A stretch of DNA of 64,000 nt from positions 1,245,554 to 1,309,553 of the forward strand of contig CM119266.1 of NCBI GenBank assembly GCA_051294375.1, read 5' to 3'. Made by a program: the position numbers and the translations under genes. Each line of letters opens with the position of its first letter. The stretch's first letter is position 1. This DNA comes from Paraspadella gotoi (Eukaryota; Chaetognatha). Of this stretch, positions 59,459 to 64,000 are shown one piece after another. Below the pieces are notes generated by a model. The model made no database searches. It saw only the letters and a program-made list of their open reading frames with translations, and was not told where the DNA came from.

Positions 59459-62400
59459 TTAATTCAGCGTCTGAAAGACTCCATGAATGTCGCGCGGAAA
59501 CTCGACGCCGTCGAACGTCACCCGCGCCTCTTCGGTCATCGTCTTCGCGTCGAGGATGAGGAGAAAAGGCGGCGCCGGCTCCGCGGCGTCGGCGGCGGCG
59601 GCGTCGTCCTGCGGCGTCAGGCCCAATTGACGCCGTAAATCGACGACGGGCGTCAGGAGGATTCCCTCGTCTTCGTCCTTGGCGTCTGTTGAGGGGTGTT
59701 GAGGGGAGGGCGGGATGGGGTGTTGAAGGGAGATCAGTAGTGAAATTAGGGATCGGGACGGGAAGAACGGGAGGTTAGAAAGTGGGTCAGAGTGAATAAA
59801 CGAAACCTTTTCTATTCGTCTCTAAATAGTATTTTTAGTTGCGCCGCGAGTATTCTCTGAGTAACTTTTCGGTCGGTCTGTCGGTCCGTCGGTCTGTCCC
59901 ATTTACGTTAAAAATGCATATAATTTGCCTATAGTTGGTTGCTCATTTGTTAAAACAGAAAAAAACCTCAAATCTAAGGGACTGCTAGCGCCGCCTTCAG
60001 GAATTTTCAAAAACACTCACACAATAATAACACAGGCAAAGAAAGTGAAAATAAAGTCACTGCGGCGAAACAAATTGGAATTACCGTTCTTGTTTTAAGA
60101 ACATTTTTATAAATACTGATCTCATAATTCTATAAATCTAGATGAACAAAGAATCAATTTTTTTCCCTAATCGTTTTCTTCCGATATTTTGTTTTACATT
60201 TTATTTAAACTTATTCTAACTTATCCTTTCTTCCTCACCCGGTCGCTCCACGAAGATCGGCTCCCCCGGAAAGACTCCATCTTCGCTCCAGCGGAAATCT
60301 TCCTTCTCCTCAAAATCGAACTTGATCAGTTGTTGGCCGAGGTAACCAAGGCCGTAGCAAAATCTGAAATGAGCGACAGGAGCAAGATAAGTTGGGTTAT
60401 TATTCTCACCACTGTCATAATCATAATCAACATAAATGTCGAGATATCCAATTTTATTTATTTTTATTTCATCAATTATAATGCAACTCCAAAACTCTAT
60501 CACGATCATCGCAATCAATACCATCATGACGCCAACGCCAACAAAATTATCAGGTTCATTTTACCATCATCATCGTCGTCATCATTATCATGGTCGTAGT
60601 TATCATCAGCATAATCATCACCATCGGCATGCCATTATCATTATCAAGCAATCATCATAATAATGCCATCTCCATCATTATTCAATAACTATTAAATTAC
60701 ATTACCTGTACTTTTTCACGTTAAATCTGCGGTAATTGATGACGGGTAGTTCGAAGGCGCCGCGACTCGTATCCGTCTCTCCCTCGCGCGGGAGGAAGAT
60801 TTCCGATTCTAGGAAAACGACGCCGTTTGATCGGCGCCGGGCGGAGGCGGTGGCGGACGGGAGTTGACGAGGTTGATATCGGGATCTGGGTGAGAACGGT
60901 GGGTGGACAGGGTGAGTGGGGGGGGTTTAGTTTTGGAGATCGATATTGAAAACGTGAGACAAAGTCACAAACATATGTTTTTTACAATCAAAATTTTTAT
61001 TAAAATATCAGAAAAAAAACCCCGTTAATTTATTTTAATCTTACAATACAATACAAACTTCATCTCTCGGATTCGACAAACAAAAGACCAGACAATTTTA
61101 GAACGAGTCGAAATTATATTTTTAATCAATAGAGGGCAGCAATTTGTAGGGCTAAAATGATTGAATAAAAACAAATGGCTGGAAGCGCTCATCGACATCG
61201 TTTAGAGTTTTATAACGTAAAAGTCAGTTTCGTAACATAAATATGTGAACTTATTGCAATGCCCAATTACAAATACAGGCATTAACCCTTACCGGCGTCT
61301 TTGGGCGGAGTCAGCGGCAGAACGTAGCGTCTCAGCGACGCGGCTCTTAAATCGTCACTGTAAGAATAACCTCCGCCGACGTTAGGGTCTTGCTCCCTCA
61401 GCAATTCCTGTCAAAAGGTATGATTAATACTTAAATACTTAAATATTTACTAAATAGAAATCTGTAAAAAAATATCTAGATGTAAAAATACGGTCGGTGT
61501 TTTTTTCGAAGCTATCCATCTATTCTGACAAAGAAAGAGATAAGTTTAGTATTTTTTGGAATATACAAAATTAGTAAATCATAACAAAATGTCTTGCTCG
61601 AATTTTCTCACCTTCATGTAGAGTTGATTGAGAATTTCGGCGTCGCTGTGACAAATCAGGTCGACCACAAGTTGATCTACGATCGAGGAAACCAATTAAT
61701 AACAGTTTAATTGATTGATATTAAATCATATGATTATTGGGTGATCGACTCACCGTTTTCCTCGTAGGTGTTGATGTGATGAAAAACGAAGAAGGCGTCT
61801 GATTGATAAACGACGTCGTGAATTCGACCAGATTTCTTTTCAATCACGTAAAACCTTAGCGAATGAATGTGAAAGAATGAATATATGAATTAATTTTTAA
61901 AAAACTCCCCAAGAAGTAATAATTATTCATTTGTTTATTCATTCTAACAATCGATCAATTTACTCAATATGCAAACAATTAAAAAAGGATCTGAATCAAT
62001 CATTCAATCATCCATTCATTTAGTCAGTCAGTCAATAAGTCAATCATTCATTAATTCATTCATTTATTCATACATTCGTTCCAAACCTGCAGAGTTCATT
62101 GGGGTAGAACTTCAACGCTGTTGCGAAGGCATCGCCGATGATTTTCGCCTTCATCAAAACCGGAACCGAGAAGACAAGCGGTTGCTCGATGAAGACGTAG
62201 TAATTCTCTGACATCCCGAAGCTGAAAGATTCGAACGGAGATGTGGCGATGAGAGACAGGATGAGTGAACGGAGAAAAGGATGTGGCGATGAGAGACAGG
62301 ATGAGTGAAGGGAGAAAGGATGTGGCGAAATGTGATCAGTGACAGGGAGTCATATTTATAATCTATGGGTCAATAGAGGAAAAGGGAAATGGGGTGGGGG

Positions 62401-63670
62401 AAGTCGATGAAGTGATATCAGAGAAAAGAGACAAGTAAACGTTACAGATGATGCTATTGTAAAATATGAATTCAATTCAATCCCAGAAGTAACTATGGTT
62501 ATTGCGCTTACTATGCCTAATAGTCAAGAATCTGGTTGTGGGCAGCCTAGATCCCTAAGCGATCTCTAGGGAAACTGTCAGCAAACGACACTTAACTCCA
62601 ATCACAAGAATAAGACTGACTCTCTCACTTGTCGCAAGGGTCTCACGCCCCTTGAGACTCACCTGTGATAATAGGATGGATGGAATTTCCATTTGGCGGG
62701 AATTGAGACGACGACTCGTCCGTTGGAGAAAGAATCAATTCTTTTCTCTTCTTTTTCCTCCACTTTCTTTTTTTCTTTATTTTCTTCCTCCACTTTTTCA
62801 TTTTCCTTCTCTTTCTTCTCATTCTCTTTATCCCCTTCCTCCATTCCTTTCTTCTTCTCTTCTTCATTTTCTTCCTCAGCTCCTTTCTTTTTTTCTCCAG
62901 CAGCTTCCTTCTTCTCCATCTTTTCCACCGGATCGAAACGGATGATATTGTAATGAGGACCGCCGGAGAAGCAGTTGCCAACGTTGTGAACAGTTCCGTC
63001 GTTTTCCACCTGCGAAACAAAGACATTTTTCTTTTCTCTTGGGTGTGAGGTTTATGGGAAGGGCCTTTTACGTATGTATTTCCGTCAGATTTATATTACG
63101 CCCCGAGTACTCGCGAAGCAACAATGAGCAAATTTTTGTTAGATAAATCAGTAGTTCTATCTGTCTTTTTGTCCGCCCATTAAGCTTTCAATCTCACCAA
63201 CCTTGTATGTGAATGTATTGAGTAATTTTAGTTATTTCTTGGTCGCCATGGGATACATCAAATAAAGCACTATTTATATCCTAGGATCATAAAGTCATGA
63301 TATAAATCTAAAGATGGAATCACGCAAAAAACTTAACATTCCTTGATATGTTCCTTATTCATTTTTCACTTTTCGATAGAACTCTTCAGTCTTCACTTCT
63401 AATCTCGTTTAAGAAGTCATTTGTGATCAAACTTCACCACAGGGTGATCAAACTTCACCACAGGGTGATCGAACTTCACCACAGGGTGATCGAACTCACC
63501 ATGGCGTGGGCGGAGGCCATGTTGACGGCGACCCGATCGCTAAGAACAACGCGTCCTTTGGTCTCCAAGGTCTCGGGATCGAATCTCATCACTATGTCTG
63601 TCTCTGTCGCCGCGATCCAATCCTCGCCCACGGGGTAAATCGTCACCAGGGCGTTGTCAGTGAAGTCGGG
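59459..63670 (-). CDS. Carotenoid cleavage oxygenase (BCO/NinaB/RPE65 family), C-terminal nine exons
   Basis: Iron(II) enzyme that cleaves or isomerises carotenoids or retinoids. Exons in transcript order: 63500-63670, 62663-63009, 62087-62221, 61754-61854, 61612-61676, 61293-61407, 60706-60885, 60239-60363, 59459-59685; about 488 residues here. The N-terminal part lies beyond the right edge. All four iron histidines can be placed: MASAH, SYYHSFG, FFVFHHIN and DIHGVF. Other matches to BCO1: FTDNALVTIYPVGEDW, SENYYVFIEQP, PGEPIFVERP and FLLILDAKTMTE; the end is QTLN-stop. Exon 2 of this set carries a Lys/Glu insert of about 65 residues. Exon 7 needs one extra base near 60860: DINLV is in one frame and SATASA onward in another. 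The rest is open, so the break is probably an assembly error. Confidence 0.92.
62221..62335. repeat. 47-bp repeat next to an acceptor
   Basis: Two full copies and a partial of GGATGTGGCGATGAGAGACA plus GGATGAGTGAA, about 20 bases upstream of the acceptor of the oxygenase exon at 62087-62221. Confidence 0.9.
62735..62935 (-). other. Lys/Glu-rich insert in the carotenoid oxygenase
   Basis: The exon stays open through a purine-rich stretch encoding runs such as EKKEAAGEKKKGAEEENEEE and KENEKKEKENEKVEEENKEK. It sits between FDPVEK and GRVVVSIPAKW, a surface loop region where BCO1 has about 20-25 residues. It is probably a disordered loop. Confidence 0.85.
63438..63500 (-). repeat. 21-bp array derived from an oxygenase 5' splice site
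   Basis: The exon ends CACGCCATG|GTGAGTTCGA. Three further 20-21 bp copies follow, each GTG|GTGAAGTT(C/T)GATCACCCT, with donor-like sites at 63480, 63459 and 63438. Confidence 0.92.
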
Positions 63671-64000
63671 CTAAGAATGGAATAATTAACCGTTACTTTA
63701 TTTCTGTTTATTAATTATACGTATATTTTCAACTATTTCTGGCCCTAATTGATCCTTTTATACATCGTAAAAGTATATAATTGAGCTATAAGTAGTTTAT
63801 ATTTATTTATTTAGTTTTATTTTTTCAAGCTACCAAGACTGCCTTGAAAAATTATTAGAATCGAAATATTGGGTTAACCAAACATCGAAAATGCAAATAA
63901 AAAATTGCTTAATACTAATCTTAGATATCTTGTGCTCTTATTAAAAGCCAAAACTTTTTTGAGAGAGAGTTGATAGTAGGTAATTAAAAATAAAAAAAAA
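63671..64000. other. Intron of the carotenoid oxygenase, running off the window
   Basis: AT-rich intron sequence upstream, in transcript sense, of the exon ending at 63670. No further exon was found before the window ends, so the N-terminal exons lie outside. Confidence 0.7.

Overview
The window is nuclear DNA of an invertebrate animal. Every recognisable gene is split into many short exons with clean splice sites, the gene set is metazoan (kinesin-12, SEC14L1/5 with a PRELI domain, SMYD, M13 peptidase, carotenoid oxygenase, RPS25), and the non-coding DNA is AT-rich and full of long (GA)n/(CT)n tracts. The species cannot be named from the sequence. Five runs of N (one of 41, four of 10) show that it is a scaffold.

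Layout, left to right; all genes read on the minus strand. (1) 2415-21308: KIF15-type mitotic kinesin, 28 coding exons, intact, about 1550 residues. (2) 23833-30017: M13 (neprilysin/ECE-type) membrane metallopeptidase, 13 coding exons, with three one-base frame problems. (3) 34650-34865: a small intronless ORF of unknown function. (4) 35235-35913: ribosomal protein eS25, three exons. (5) 37052-45239: SMYD (MYND + SET) protein, SMYD4-like, 10 exons. (6) 46028-55699: SEC14L1/5 homologue (Drosophila retm type: PRELI, CRAL-TRIO, GOLD), 12 exons, two of them badly scrambled by indels. (7) 59459-63670 and beyond the right edge: carotenoid cleavage oxygenase (BCO/NinaB type), nine C-terminal exons. 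The genes are unrelated housekeeping or metabolic genes, and nothing suggests that they work in one pathway.

Most of the unusual content is in how repeats meet genes. Several introns start with tandem arrays whose unit is the exon 3' end plus its 5' splice site, giving rows of decoy donors: KIF15 exon 12, two introns of retm, and one intron of the oxygenase. Other introns end in arrays next to the 3' splice site. In retm one array stays in frame and contains a canonical GT donor 99 bp beyond a GC donor. GC-AG introns appear at least three times. Conserved proteins carry long charged inserts encoded by purine-rich DNA. Dispersed SINE-like elements with Pol III-like boxes occur four times, with two further tRNA-derived fragments. 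Each 10-N gap is flanked by the same sequence twice, a sign of unmerged contig ends.

Exon borders were placed by hand from splice signals, reading-frame phase and family knowledge; no alignment or transcript data were available.
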